Below are positions 45,830 to 55,994 of a stretch of 64,000 bases of DNA, in pieces. Position numbers and translations under genes: made by a program. Every line of letters begins with the position of its first letter. Positions within the stretch are counted from its first letter, which is position 1. Source of the DNA: Novosphingobium barchaimii LL02 (GTDB taxonomy: Bacteria > Pseudomonadota > Alphaproteobacteria > Sphingomonadales > Sphingomonadaceae); NCBI RefSeq assembly GCF_001046635.1, contig NZ_KQ130454.1:69501-133500 (forward strand), given 5' to 3'. Under the pieces are notes generated by a model. It was not told the origin of the DNA. It ran no database searches and saw nothing but the letters and a program-made list of their open reading frames with translations.

Positions 45830-48679
45830 ATGGGCGACGAGAGTTTCGAATTCACCCCCGACATGGCGCTGGAAGAGCCCCAGGCCGGCCCCAGCTGGCA
45901 GCGTGGCAACTGGCCCCTCGTCGGCGGTGACGCTGAGGACGACTGGACACAGGGCCTCGACCCCACGGTTCTCAAGGCCGAAGTGGCGAAGGCTGCTGCC
46001 AAGGGCGGCGCCGCAGTCGACCAGGCCAGCATAGACCAGGCAGCGGACGATGCGTTCCGCGTCATGACGCTGATCCGTACCTACCGGGTGCGCGGCCACC
46101 TTGCAGCGGACCTCGATCCGCTCGGCCTGAACCAGCGCAAGCTGCCTGCCGACCTGACCCCTGAATACCACGGCTTCACAGGCGCCGCGCAGGACCGCAA
46201 GGTCTATGTCGGCGGCACCCTAGGCCTGCAGTGGGCGACCGTGCGCGAGATCGTGCAGATCCTGCGCGCCAACTACTGCGGCAAGGTCGGCCTCGAATAC
46301 ATGCACATCTCCGATGTCGAGGAGCGCCGCTTCCTCCAGGAGCGCATGGAAGGCGCCAACAAGGAAATCGAATTCACGCCCGAAGGCAAGAAGGCGATCC
46401 TGGCGGCCGTCGTGCGCGGCGAGCAGTACGAGAAGTTCCTCGGCAAGAAGTACGTCGGCACCAAGCGCTTCGGCCTGGACGGCGGCGAATCGATGATCCC
46501 CGCGCTTGAAGCCGTCATCAAGTACGGCGGTCAGCTCGGCGTGAAGGAAATCGTCTACGGCATGGCCCACCGCGGCCGCCTGAACGTCCTCGCGAACGTC
46601 CTTGCCAAGCCTTACAAGGTCATCTTCCACGAATTCTCGGGCGGCACCGCCAACCCCGAGGACGTGGGCGGCTCGGGCGACGTGAAGTACCACCTCGGCA
46701 CTTCCGCGGACCGTGAGTTTGACGGCGTCAAGGTTCACATGAGCCTGATGCCCAACCCCTCGCACCTCGAAACGGTTGACCCGGTCGTGCTCGGCAAGGT
46801 CCGCGCCTATCAGGTGATCGCGGACGATATCGGCGACGATGTCGGCCCTAACGCGAAGCACAATCAGGTCCTGCCCGTGCTTATTCACGGCGATGCGGCC
46901 TTCGCCGGCCAGGGCATCATCTGGGAATGCTTCGGCCTTTCCGGCGTCAAGGGCTACAACACCGGCGGCTGCCTCCACTTCATCATCAACAACCAGATCG
47001 GCTTCACGACGAGCCCGCAGTTCGCGCGCAACTCGCCCTATCCCTCGGACGTCGCCAAGGGCGTCCAGGCGCCGATCCTGCACGTCAACGGCGATGACCC
47101 GGCGGCGGTGACGTTCGCCTGCAAGCTGGCGATCGACTACCGCCAGACCTTCAAGCGCGACATCGTGATCGACATGTGGTGCTACCGCCGCTTCGGCCAC
47201 AACGAAGGCGACGAGCCCGGCTTCACGCAGCCGCTGATGTACGCCAAGATCCGCCAGCACCCGCCGGTCAGCAAGATCTACAGCGACAAGCTGAAGGCCG
47301 AAGGCGTGATCGACGATGCGTTCCTCGGCCAGACCGAAGATGCGTTCACCGCGCATCTGGAAGAACAGTTCGAGGCCGCCAAGACCTACAAGGCGAACCG
47401 GGCCGACTGGTTCGCCGGCCAGTGGAGCGGCTTCCACAAGCCTGCCGATCCCGAAACCGCGCGCCGCAACGTCGACACCAAGGTCGAACCCAAGCTGTTC
47501 GAAAGCCTGGGCCGCGTGCTGACGACGATCCCCGAAGGCCTCACCGTCCACAAGACGCTGGCCCGCGTGCTCGCCGCCAAGGAAGAGATGTTCAAGTCGG
47601 GCGAAGGCTTCGACTGGGCAACGGCGGAGGCGCTCGCCTTCGGCAGCCTCGTCTCCGAGGGTTACGGCGTGCGCCTGTCCGGCCAGGACTGCGGACGCGG
47701 CACTTTCAGCCAGCGCCACGCCGTCTGGACCGACCAGACCGATGAGCACAAGTACACGCCCCTCACCACGCTGCCGCACGGCCGCTTCGAGGTGCTGGAC
47801 TCCACCCTGTCGGAATACGGCGTGCTCGGCTTCGAGTACGGCTACGCCAGCGCCGATCCCAAGACCATGGTCCTGTGGGAAGGCCAGTTCGGCGATTTCG
47901 CCAACGGTGCGCAGATCATCATCGACCAGTACATCGCCTCGGCCGAATCCAAGTGGCTGCGCGCGAACGGGCTGGTCCTGCTGCTGCCGCATGGCTACGA
48001 AGGCCAGGGTCCGGAGCACTCCTCGGCCCGTCTGGAGCGTTACCTGCAACTCTGCGCGCAGGACAACATCCAGGTCTGCAACATCACCAGCCCGGCGAAC
48101 TACTTCCACGTCCTGCGCCGTCAGATGCGCCGTTCGTTCCGCAAGCCGCTCGTCATCATGACTCCCAAGTCGCTGCTGCGCCACCCGCTGGCAAAGTCGG
48201 CCGCTTCGGAATTCCTCGACGGCGAATTCAAGCGCATCCTGTCCGATCCCAACCCCTCGGCGGACGCGGAAACGAAGAAGGTCATCCTGTGCTCGGGCAA
48301 GGTCTTCTACGACCTGCTCGAAGCGCGCAACGCCGCCGAGATCACCGACACCCAGATCATCCGCATCGAGCAGCTTTACCCCTTCCCGGGCGAACCGCTG
48401 GCCCAGCGTCTTTCCAAGATGCCGAACCTCGAGGAAGTCGTCTGGTGCCAGGAAGAGCCCAAGAACAACGGTTCCTGGTTCTTTGTGGAGTCGCTGGTCG
48501 AGGAAGCCGCCATCGAAGCGGGCGTTTCCGCCCCGCGTCCTCGCTATGCCGGTCGCTCCGCTTCGGCGTCGCCCGCCACGGGTCTCGCCAAGCGCCACAC
48601 CGCCGAACAGGCGGCGCTGGTTGCTGATGCCCTGCATCTTTCCGTTCGTTCCGAACTCCGTCGCAAGCAGAAGGCTTGA
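45830..48679 (+). CDS. sucA: 2-oxoglutarate dehydrogenase E1 component
   Basis: 949 residues from ATG 45830, with AGGTGA upstream; a GTG at 45821 in frame is possible. Thiamine-diphosphate and active-site regions are visible: KEIVYGMAHRGRLNVL, HGDAAFAGQGIIWECF, INNQIGFTTSP and CYRRFGHNEGDEP. It decarboxylates 2-oxoglutarate and transfers succinyl to the lipoyl arm of SucB. The tail ends nine bases before sucB. Confidence 0.97.
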   Translation: MGDESFEFTPDMALEEPQAGPSWQRGNWPLVGGDAEDDWTQGLDPTVLKAEVAKAAAKGGAAVDQASIDQAADDAFRVMTLIRTYRVRGHLAADLDPLGLNQRKLPADLTPEYHGFTGAAQDRKVYVGGTLGLQWATVREIVQILRANYCGKVGLEYMHISDVEERRFLQERMEGANKEIEFTPEGKKAILAAVVRGEQYEKFLGKKYVGTKRFGLDGGESMIPALEAVIKYGGQLGVKEIVYGMAHRGRLNVLANVLAKPYKVIFHEFSGGTANPEDVGGSGDVKYHLGTSADREFDGVKVHMSLMPNPSHLETVDPVVLGKVRAYQVIADDIGDDVGPNAKHNQVLPVLIHGDAAFAGQGIIWECFGLSGVKGYNTGGCLHFIINNQIGFTTSPQFARNSPYPSDVAKGVQAPILHVNGDDPAAVTFACKLAIDYRQTFKRDIVIDMWCYRRFGHNEGDEPGFTQPLMYAKIRQHPPVSKIYSDKLKAEGVIDDAFLGQTEDAFTAHLEEQFEAAKTYKANRADWFAGQWSGFHKPADPETARRNVDTKVEPKLFESLGRVLTTIPEGLTVHKTLARVLAAKEEMFKSGEGFDWATAEALAFGSLVSEGYGVRLSGQDCGRGTFSQRHAVWTDQTDEHKYTPLTTLPHGRFEVLDSTLSEYGVLGFEYGYASADPKTMVLWEGQFGDFANGAQIIIDQYIASAESKWLRANGLVLLLPHGYEGQGPEHSSARLERYLQLCAQDNIQVCNITSPANYFHVLRRQMRRSFRKPLVIMTPKSLLRHPLAKSAASEFLDGEFKRILSDPNPSADAETKKVILCSGKVFYDLLEARNAAEITDTQIIRIEQLYPFPGEPLAQRLSKMPNLEEVVWCQEEPKNNGSWFFVESLVEEAAIEAGVSAPRPRYAGRSASASPATGLAKRHTAEQAALVADALHLSVRSELRRKQKA

Positions 48680-48687
48680 GATAAACC

Positions 48688-49935
48688 ATGTCCACTGAAG
48701 TCAAGGTCCCCACGCTCGGCGAGTCCGTCGCCGAAGCCACCATCGGCCAGTGGCTCAAGCAGCCCGGCGAAGCCGTTGTTGCCGATGAGCCCATTGCCAG
48801 CCTCGAGACCGACAAGGTCGCCATCGACGTCATGGCACCGCACGCCGGTGTCATGGGCCAGCACATCGCTGCCGAAGGCGACAATGTCGTCGTCGGCGCG
48901 CTGATCACCACCATCGAAGCAGGTTCGGGGGCGCCTGCCGCTGCCAAGCCTGCTGCGGCCCCCGCTGTTGCCGCTCCGGCTACTTCGACTCCGGCGCCGG
49001 CTGCGGCACCTGCCGCCGCTGCTCCGGCAACCGAGGAAGCCTCTACCGGCGCTTCGGTCCTGTCGCCGGCCGTGCGCCGTGCGATCCTGGAGCACGGTAT
49101 CGACCCCGCGTCGATCAAGGGCACCGGCAAGGATGGCCGCATCACCAAGGACGACGTCCTGGAAGCCGCCAAGAACAAGCCCGCCTCTGCTGCTCCGGCC
49201 GCTGCCGGTGCGCCTGCCTCGGTCCCCGCATCGGCACGCGGCGAAGAGCGCATCAAGATGACGCGCCTGCGCCAGACGATCGCCAAGCGCCTCAAGTCCG
49301 CGCAGGACACCGCCGCCCTGCTCACCACCTTCAACGACGTCGACATGTCGGCCGTCATCGAAGCGCGGGACAAGTACAAGGACGTGTTCCTCAAGAAGCA
49401 CGGCATCAAGCTGGGCTTCATGTCGTTCTTCGCCAAGGCGTCGGTTCTGGCGTTGAAGGACATCCCGGCCGTCAACGCACAGATCGACGGCGACGAGATC
49501 GTCTACCACGACTACGTCGATATCTCGATCGCAGTCTCGGCCCCGAGCGGCCTGATGGTCCCCGTGGTCAAGGACTGCGACAAGCTGGGCTTCGCGGGCA
49601 TCGAAAAGGCTATCGCGAACTTCGGCAAGAAGGCCAAGGACGGCAAGCTGACCATGGAAGACATGAAGGGCGGCACCTTCACGATCTCCAACGGCGGCGT
49701 GTTCGGCGGCCTGATGTCGACCCCGATCATCAACCCGCCGCAGTCGGCAGTGCTGGGTCTTCACCGCATAGAAGACCGCGCCGTGGTGCGTAATGGCGAA
49801 ATCGTGATCCGCCCGATGATGTACATCGCGCTGTCCTACGACCACCGCCTGATCGACGGCCGCGAGGCGGTCACCGCGCTCAAGACCATCAAGGAAGCGA
49901 TCGAGGATCCCACCAGGCTCCTGATCGACCTCTGA
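48688..49935 (+). CDS. sucB: Dihydrolipoamide succinyltransferase (E2 component)
   Basis: 415 residues. Lipoyl domain with lysine 43 in LETDKVAID, an Ala/Pro-rich linker, the peripheral-subunit-binding domain [18 protein letters not shown] (in part) and the catalytic domain ending [13 protein letters not shown] with the active histidine. It takes succinyl groups from SucA and passes them to CoA. It is part of the sucA-sucB unit and is followed by a strong terminator before lpdA. Confidence 0.97.
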   Translation: MSTEVKVPTLGESVAEATIGQWLKQPGEAVVADEPIASLETDKVAIDVMAPHAGVMGQHIAAEGDNVVVGALITTIEAGSGAPAAAKPAAAPAVAAPATSTPAPAAAPAAAAPATEEASTGASVLSPAVRRAILEHGIDPASIKGTGKDGRITKDDVLEAAKNKPASAAPAAAGAPASVPASARGEERIKMTRLRQTIAKRLKSAQDTAALLTTFNDVDMSAVIEARDKYKDVFLKKHGIKLGFMSFFAKASVLALKDIPAVNAQIDGDEIVYHDYVDISIAVSAPSGLMVPVVKDCDKLGFAGIEKAIANFGKKAKDGKLTMEDMKGGTFTISNGGVFGGLMSTPIINPPQSAVLGLHRIEDRAVVRNGEIVIRPMMYIALSYDHRLIDGREAVTALKTIKEAIEDPTRLLIDL

Positions 49936-49940
49936 CACGA

Positions 49941-49979
49941 AAAACCCCGCCCGCCCCGAAACTGGTCGGGCGGGGTTTT
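49941..49979 (+). terminator. Intrinsic terminator after sucB
   Basis: Perfect 13-bp stem AAAACCCCGCCCG / CGGGCGGGGTTTT with a 13-base loop, 6 bases after the sucB stop; the T tract is part of the right arm. It should separate lpdA from the sucDAB transcript at least in part. Confidence 0.85.
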
Positions 49980-50051
49980 CACTTGCGCTGAAACTACTAT
50001 TTTCCGCTCATGCCTGAACACTGCGAGGCATGAGCGTACGGAGGCCTGAAC

Positions 50052-51449
50052 ATGGCTGATTACGACTACGACGTCCTTGTCATCGGTGCTGGCCCCGGCG
50101 GCTATGTCGCGGCGATCCGCGCAGCGCAGCTGGGCCTCAAGACCGCCTGCGCCGAAGGGCGCGAGACACTGGGTGGAACCTGCCTCAACGTGGGCTGCAT
50201 TCCCTCCAAGGCCCTGCTTCACGCTTCGGAATACTTCGATGCGGCAAAGAACGGTGCCATGGCGGCGATGGGCATTAAGGTGACCCCCGAACTGGATCTC
50301 GACACCATGCAGGGTCAGCGCAAGGACGCCGTCAAGGGCCTGACCGGCGGCATCGAGTTCCTGTTCAAGAAGAACAAGGTCGACTGGCTGAAGGGCTATG
50401 CCAGCTTCAAGGACGCCCACAGCGTCGAAGTTGCCGGCAAGACCGTCACTGCCAAGAACATCGTCATCGCCACCGGCTCCTCGGTCACACCGCTCCCCGG
50501 AGTCGAGATCGACAATGCCGGCGGCGTTGTGGTGGACAGCACCGGCGCACTCGAACTGACTTCCGTCCCCAAGAAAATGGTGGTCATCGGCGGCGGCGTG
50601 ATCGGCTTGGAACTGGGTTCGGTCTGGCGCCGTCTTGGCGCGGAAGTGATTGTGGTCGAATTCCTCGACCAGCTCCTCCCGGGCATGGACGGCGACGTCC
50701 GCAAGGAAGCTGCCAAGATCTTCAAAAAGCAGGGCATGACGCTCAAGCTTGGTACCAAGGTCACTGGCGTGACCGTGGAAGGCAAGACCGCCAAGGTCAC
50801 TGTCGAGCCCGCCAAGGGCGGTGACGCCGAAGTCATCGAAGCCGATGTCGTGCTGGTCTCGATCGGCCGCCGTCCCAACACCGAAGGCCTCGGCCTCGAC
50901 AAGATCGGCATCGAACTGAATCAGCGCGCACAGATCGAAACCGACCACGACTTCGGCACCAAGGTCGACGGCGTCTGGGCGATCGGTGACGTGATCCCCG
51001 GCCCAATGCTCGCGCACAAGGCCGAGGACGAGGGCATCGCCGTGGCGGAGAATATCGCCGGCCTCACCGGCATCGTGAACCACGACGTCATTCCCGGCGT
51101 CGTCTACACCCAGCCCGAGTTCGCGGGCGTAGGCCTGACGGAAGAGGCCGCCAAGGAGCGCGGCGCGGTCAAGGTCGGCAAGTTCCCGATGATGGCCAAC
51201 TCCCGCGCGAAGACCAACCACGAGCCGGACGGCTTCGTCAAGGTCATCGCCGACGCCGAGACCGACCGCGTTCTGGGCGTATGGTGCATTGCCTCGGTGG
51301 CCGGCACGATGATCGCGCAGGCCGCACAGGCGATGGAATTCGGCGCTACCAGCGAAGACATCGCCTACACCTGCCATGCTCACCCGACGCATTCCGAGGC
51401 GATCAAGGAAGCGGCAATGGCGGTGACCGGCAAACCGATCCACATGTGA
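50052..51449 (+). CDS. lpdA: Dihydrolipoamide dehydrogenase (E3 component)
   Basis: 465 residues. FAD-binding VIGAGPGGYVAAIRA, the redox-active disulfide C44/C49 in GGTCLNVGCIPSKALL, the NAD-binding VIGGGVIGLELGS and the C-terminal histidine-glutamate pair in HAHPTHSEA are all present. It reoxidises the dihydrolipoyl arm of SucB. It has its own start region after the terminator at 49941-49979, so its expression may be partly independent. Confidence 0.97.
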   Translation: MADYDYDVLVIGAGPGGYVAAIRAAQLGLKTACAEGRETLGGTCLNVGCIPSKALLHASEYFDAAKNGAMAAMGIKVTPELDLDTMQGQRKDAVKGLTGGIEFLFKKNKVDWLKGYASFKDAHSVEVAGKTVTAKNIVIATGSSVTPLPGVEIDNAGGVVVDSTGALELTSVPKKMVVIGGGVIGLELGSVWRRLGAEVIVVEFLDQLLPGMDGDVRKEAAKIFKKQGMTLKLGTKVTGVTVEGKTAKVTVEPAKGGDAEVIEADVVLVSIGRRPNTEGLGLDKIGIELNQRAQIETDHDFGTKVDGVWAIGDVIPGPMLAHKAEDEGIAVAENIAGLTGIVNHDVIPGVVYTQPEFAGVGLTEEAAKERGAVKVGKFPMMANSRAKTNHEPDGFVKVIADAETDRVLGVWCIASVAGTMIAQAAQAMEFGATSEDIAYTCHAHPTHSEAIKEAAMAVTGKPIHM

Positions 51450-51472
51450 TCTGCTCAAGATAGATCGACAAG

Positions 51473-51502
51473 AAGGCCGGCGTGAAAACGTCGGCCTTTT
51501 TT
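51473..51502 (+). terminator. Intrinsic terminator after lpdA
   Basis: AAGGCCGGCG (51473-51482) pairs with CGTCGGCCTT (51489-51498), one G-T pair, followed by a run of T. It lies 23 bases after the lpdA stop. Confidence 0.88.
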
Positions 51503-51578
51503 CGTTGGTCCCGCTTGTGGAACCTCCTGCCCCGTTCGTGAATTTACTCGCGACCATGTTTCACGGGGCGTTTCACGA

Positions 51579-53051
51579 ATGATGTTCCACCGCGCGGCAT
51601 TGCTGCTTCTGGCGCCTACCCTCGCCCTTTCCGCGTGCAATCGCACCCACGACGATAGCCCCCCTCCCCGTGCGCATGATGCGATCAAGGTCGATCCGCA
51701 GGCCTCGCTCATCACCGTCCCGGTGCTTGCCGACCTTGGCAAGCTGGCCGCCGCGCTGGAAGACGATATACCGCGCACGCTCTGGACCATCGATAAGCCC
51801 GACCAGACCTGTGTTTCATCGAAAAACGTGGACCTGGGGATTGCCACCATCAAGACCCCCAGACTCCAATGCCGCATCGTCGGCGAAGTCCGGCGCGGCC
51901 CCTTGCGCTTTGCCGGCAAGGGGCGCGAGATCGTGCTCGACATGCCTCTCCATGCAGTCCTGCGCGCCGAGGACATCGGCGGCGTACTCAAGCGCGAGAC
52001 TGCCACTGCCGACGCGATGGCCCATGCCGTCATCCGCTTGACGTTGGCGCAGGATTGGGCCCCGCGCGGGACCGTAGACATCCGCTACGACTGGACCAAC
52101 GCTCCGCACATGGAGTTCATGGGCCAGCGCATCGACTTCACCGATCAGGCCGACCGCAAACTTGCCCCCGTGATCGCCCGGCTCGAACGCGAACTGCCCG
52201 GCCAACTTGGCAAGCTGGAGGTCCGCCGCCAGGTCGAACGCGCCTGGAACTCGGCCTTCACCACGCTGGCTCTCAACCGCGACAACCCGCCGGTCTGGAT
52301 GCGCGTCAGCCCCACCGAATTGCAATACGGCGGCTACGAACTCGACGGCAACAGGTTGATGCTGCGGCTCGGCGTCAAGGCTGTGACCGAAACCTTCGTC
52401 GGCAAGCGCCCTGCCGATCCCATGCCCTCGCCCCTGCCCCCGGTGCGCCCACTGAAAACCGAAGCTGGCCGGCTGGCTTTTTTCATCCCCGTAGTCGCTG
52501 ATTACCGCGAACTCGAACCGGTGCTGATGAAGGCGCTTCGCAAGCGCTCGGCCAGGGCCTTCGAAGTGCCAGGCGTCGGGCCGGTCAAGGCCGATTTCCG
52601 TAAGGCGACGATCTACGGCACCACCGGGGGGCGCATTGCCGTGGGCATCGAATTCACCGCGCGCGACGTCGCAGATCGGGTCGGCGCGACCAAGGGCACC
52701 GTGTGGATGACCGGCTTACCGACCAACACCGAAAATTCACGCAAGATCAGCTTCGAACAGTTCGCCGTCAGCGGCACCACCGACATGCGCGGCGGCGACC
52801 TTATCCTGCGCCTTGCCAACGCCCCGGGCATGGCGTCTACGATAGCCGCTGCGCTCGCCCAGAATTTCGAGAAAGACTACGGCAAACTCCTGGCCAAGAT
52901 CGGCAACGCGATCGAGGATAAACGGGAAGGCGACCTGCTGATCCATGCCAAAGTCACTCGCACCCGAACGGGCCGCATCAAGGCAGCGGGCCAAGGCCTT
53001 TACCTGCCCGTCTGGGCCGATGGCACGGCTGCCATCACCATACACAGATAG
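51579..53051 (+). CDS. DUF4403 lipoprotein
   Basis: 490 residues with a lipobox (LLAPTLALSAC). The protein has the alternating beta-rich pattern of DUF4403: ITVPVLADLGKLAAALED (in part), PPVWMRVSPTELQYGGYELDG in parts, and long stretches of paired charged and hydrophobic residues to the end. DUF4403 proteins belong to the group of tubular lipid-binding-type periplasmic folds by proposal; no function is established. It is the only gene between two terminator-bounded units and is followed by a quinone oxidoreductase gene in the same direction. Confidence 0.85.
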   Translation: MMFHRAALLLLAPTLALSACNRTHDDSPPPRAHDAIKVDPQASLITVPVLADLGKLAAALEDDIPRTLWTIDKPDQTCVSSKNVDLGIATIKTPRLQCRIVGEVRRGPLRFAGKGREIVLDMPLHAVLRAEDIGGVLKRETATADAMAHAVIRLTLAQDWAPRGTVDIRYDWTNAPHMEFMGQRIDFTDQADRKLAPVIARLERELPGQLGKLEVRRQVERAWNSAFTTLALNRDNPPVWMRVSPTELQYGGYELDGNRLMLRLGVKAVTETFVGKRPADPMPSPLPPVRPLKTEAGRLAFFIPVVADYRELEPVLMKALRKRSARAFEVPGVGPVKADFRKATIYGTTGGRIAVGIEFTARDVADRVGATKGTVWMTGLPTNTENSRKISFEQFAVSGTTDMRGGDLILRLANAPGMASTIAAALAQNFEKDYGKLLAKIGNAIEDKREGDLLIHAKVTRTRTGRIKAAGQGLYLPVWADGTAAITIHR

Positions 53052-53136
53052 CCCAGGACGCAGGGCTGACTCATTGGCGAGTTTGCGCTGCCGCCGCCGC
53101 CCTGCAAAGGTTCCGACCGAAAACCGGGAGAGAGCA

Positions 53137-54099
53137 ATGAAGGCAGTCTGGTACAACGAAAACGGCGGCCCCGAGGTGCTTCATCACGGCGACCTGCCCG
53201 ATCCCGAGGTCGGGCCGAAGACGGTGCTGATCCAGGTCAAGGTGATCTCGCTCGAAGGCGGCGATCTGCTCAACAGGGTTCACACGCCGCCGGCGCGCGT
53301 GCCCCATGTGCCCGGCTATCAGGCAGCCGGGATGGTGGTCGCGGTAGGCGCAGAAGTGACACGCTTCCGGAAAGGCGATCGCGTGGTCGGCTTCAACTGG
53401 AGCGGTAGCCACGCCGCGCTGTTCGCCGTGCCAGAGACGTACGCCTATCCGGTGCCCGAGGGCATGGATCTCGATGTCGCCGCGGTGGTGCCTATCGCTT
53501 TCGGAACCGCCTACGACGCGCTTTTTACCTATGGCGGTTTGTCGTCGGGCGAGACAGTGCTGATACAGGGCGCGGCAGGCGGCGTCGGGCTGGCGGCCGT
53601 GCAACTGGCATCGCAGGCCGGCGCTACCGTGATCGGCACCGCATCCAGCCCCCAGCGCCTCGCACGGATCACACCGCTGGGACTGACCCACGGCATCGAC
53701 TACCGGCAAGAGGATATCTCCGCGCACTGCAAGGAGATCACAGGCGGCAAGGGCGTCGATCTCGTGCTCGATCTTGCGGGCGGAAAGGGCAAGGATGCGC
53801 TGGTGGAAGCCCTGCGCGGTCATGGCCGCTATGCGGTGATCGGCGCGGCCGAGGGCACCTTGCCTACCTTCGGATTCTTCGAGATGATCCGCAAGGCCAT
53901 GCAGGTGACCGGCATCTCCTTCGGCCGCGACATGCATACCCCGCGCGTGCATGAACTGTTGGCAGACTTGCTCGCCCGCGCCCATGCCGGCTCGCTGGTG
54001 ATGCCGATCGAGCGGGAGTTCGCCCTGGCCGATGTAGTGGAGGCCCACCGCTTCGTTGCCGAGGAACATCCATTCGGGCGGGTGGTGATGCGGCCCTGA
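53137..54099 (+). CDS. NADPH:quinone oxidoreductase-like, zinc-less MDR family
   Basis: 320 residues from ATG 53137, with GGGAGAGA upstream. The medium-chain reductase fold is clear: PHVPGYQAAGMVVAVG, KGDRVVGFNW, the nucleotide-binding VLIQGAAGGVGLAAVQLA and VVEAHRFVAEEHPFGRVVM. The zinc cysteines of alcohol dehydrogenases are absent, as in quinone oxidoreductases. It probably reduces quinones or enones with NADPH. It follows the DUF4403 gene by 85 bases. Confidence 0.9.
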   Translation: MKAVWYNENGGPEVLHHGDLPDPEVGPKTVLIQVKVISLEGGDLLNRVHTPPARVPHVPGYQAAGMVVAVGAEVTRFRKGDRVVGFNWSGSHAALFAVPETYAYPVPEGMDLDVAAVVPIAFGTAYDALFTYGGLSSGETVLIQGAAGGVGLAAVQLASQAGATVIGTASSPQRLARITPLGLTHGIDYRQEDISAHCKEITGGKGVDLVLDLAGGKGKDALVEALRGHGRYAVIGAAEGTLPTFGFFEMIRKAMQVTGISFGRDMHTPRVHELLADLLARAHAGSLVMPIEREFALADVVEAHRFVAEEHPFGRVVMRP

Positions 54100-54124
54100 A
54101 GGTGGTTTCCCGAGGCGCCCACCC

Positions 54125-55825
54125 TTAGAGCGTATCGGGATAGACCGGGCGAATATCCACCGGCAATGCTGCCATCCCTGCGATCGCAGCGGCGGCCTCT
54201 GCATCCAGCTTCGCCCACTTCGCCATGAACGCCTTAGTGCCTTCATAGTCGCCGGTGGCCTGCAACATCAGCATGTCGTGGAGCAGCGCCTTCAGCCCCG
54301 CTTCCATCTTCACGTTGTCCACCACGTAACGCTTTGCCGCCGCATCATACGCGAAGGCCCCATGCGCGCGCAGGTAGGCATATTGCAGCGCCGCCCCCTT
54401 ACCATGCGCCTCGACCGCGCCGAAGCGCACCGCACGGAAGATGCCGGTGAAGTAGGTCGCGAAAAGCTGCGGGCGCTCGGCTACAGGCAGTTCTCCCTTC
54501 TGCATCATCAGCAGGATGTTCCACACCCCGGCGACATCGGCCTTGGCCTCTTCCAACGCCGAGTTCTGTTCCTTCAGCGCCTTGTCCACCGTGGTCTTCT
54601 CGCCGTTGACGACGATCGAGCCCGGCCCGAGGCTGTGCGACAGTTCGTGGAACAGTGTCTCGTACTGCATGTAGTCCTTGGCGACGTAGCGCGCCTGGTC
54701 GGCCTTGAGCACCAGCGCCGCCATCGGCTGGAGGGTGCGGTCGAACTTGGCGCCGAGCACGTTGGAGAGGATCACCTTCTTGGCGCCCTTGGCCTCGCGC
54801 ACGCGCTCGTCATTGGGCAGGTTGAAAGCAATGGTCTGCGGCCCGGGCACGTTGTCGCCCCCGCCGCGTACCTGCTCTGCCACTGCGATCGGGCTTTCGA
54901 AACCGCGCTGGAAGTTCTTGTACTTGTCCTCGATCGGGAGGTTCGCCTCCATGTCCTTGAGGTATTTCTTGTACTTCGCGAGCGCAGCGGACTGCTCCGG
55001 ATCCTTGAGCGTGACGAAGCTCTCAAACGAGGTTTTCGCGCCCATCAGGCGATCGGTATAGACCTCGTAAGGCCCGATCGCGACTTCGATCGGCGTGCCC
55101 GTCAGGTCCATCCACGCCAGTTCGCTCTCATAGTAATCATCGGAAAGGAATGCCTTGGCCCGCAGGCCAAGGAACGTCTTTAGGCTGGGATTGCTCGTCC
55201 GCGCGGCGGCTTGTTCCAGCAGCCTGGACGCCGGTTCCAGCCATTGCCGGTACTCAACCGAATACGGTACCGCGATCAGCTTGGCGCCCTGCCGCCGCAC
55301 GACGGTATAGGGGCTGAGCAGCGCGGCCTTCTGATCAGGATGAGCGGCGACATAGGCTTCCAGATCGGCGCGCGTCAGGTCCACCGGATAGAAGCCCGCG
55401 CCCTCGGGCATTGGCGCGGTACCCCAGAACGGGTGCAGATCGGCCAGTTCGTCCCACGGACCGAAGTTGCGCGCGAACATCTCTACCAGAAGGTCACGGT
55501 CGGCGCGGCGGTTCATCGAGACGGCGCGCTGCACCTGCGGGTTTTGCTCATAACGCTGGCGCAGGTAAATCTCGCTCATCAGGTCGGAGGCCTTGATGAG
55601 CAGGTTCACGACATCGCGCTCCTCGGCACTGAGGAAACCGCTGTCGACCTCCATCGGGATCGTCGCCAGTTTGTCCTTCTGCGCGGCGAGATCGTAGCCC
55701 CGCTGTGCGGCAGCGTCCTCTGCCACAGGCGCGGCGGGGACAGAGGCGACTGCGCCGGGAGCGTGCGTACAGGCCGCGCTCGCCATCAGCAGGACGGCAG
55801 GGGAAAGGCGCTTGAAGTTCATCAT
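54125..55825 (-). CDS. M49-like zinc metallopeptidase lipoprotein
   Basis: 566 residues from ATG 55825; the ATG in the preceding frame extension is not needed. The lipobox LLMASAAC puts a lipid anchor at cysteine 20. The zinc motifs are HELSH and, about 50 residues later, EEAKADV, the paired layout of dipeptidyl-peptidase III (M49), but the first motif has five residues instead of the usual six (HEXXGH). The protein is shorter than eukaryotic DPP III. It should be periplasmic and cut small peptides; specificity is unknown. It is convergent with the quinone oxidoreductase gene. Confidence 0.8.
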   Translation of the reverse strand: MMNFKRLSPAVLLMASAACTHAPGAVASVPAAPVAEDAAAQRGYDLAAQKDKLATIPMEVDSGFLSAEERDVVNLLIKASDLMSEIYLRQRYEQNPQVQRAVSMNRRADRDLLVEMFARNFGPWDELADLHPFWGTAPMPEGAGFYPVDLTRADLEAYVAAHPDQKAALLSPYTVVRRQGAKLIAVPYSVEYRQWLEPASRLLEQAAARTSNPSLKTFLGLRAKAFLSDDYYESELAWMDLTGTPIEVAIGPYEVYTDRLMGAKTSFESFVTLKDPEQSAALAKYKKYLKDMEANLPIEDKYKNFQRGFESPIAVAEQVRGGGDNVPGPQTIAFNLPNDERVREAKGAKKVILSNVLGAKFDRTLQPMAALVLKADQARYVAKDYMQYETLFHELSHSLGPGSIVVNGEKTTVDKALKEQNSALEEAKADVAGVWNILLMMQKGELPVAERPQLFATYFTGIFRAVRFGAVEAHGKGAALQYAYLRAHGAFAYDAAAKRYVVDNVKMEAGLKALLHDMLMLQATGDYEGTKAFMAKWAKLDAEAAAAIAGMAALPVDIRPVYPDTL

Positions 55826-55994
55826 GGGGCAGTCCGTCGCATGTCTCGGGTCAAGAAGGGATGCACAGCCTAGTGCGATGCGTGCGCCGTGCAAGTGCGC
55901 CGCCAGTCTGGCGGACAGCGGCGCTCACCATGTTCCGCGGCCGAAGCGTATTTGCGGGAGGACCAGCCCATGCACCGCGTGTTAGGAGGCCGCA

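Noticed and set aside
46220-48637. An open frame of about 800 codons on the minus strand opposite sucA
   Set aside because: It mirrors sucA codon for codon, has no ribosome site or domain pattern, and is the usual antisense shadow in high-GC genes.
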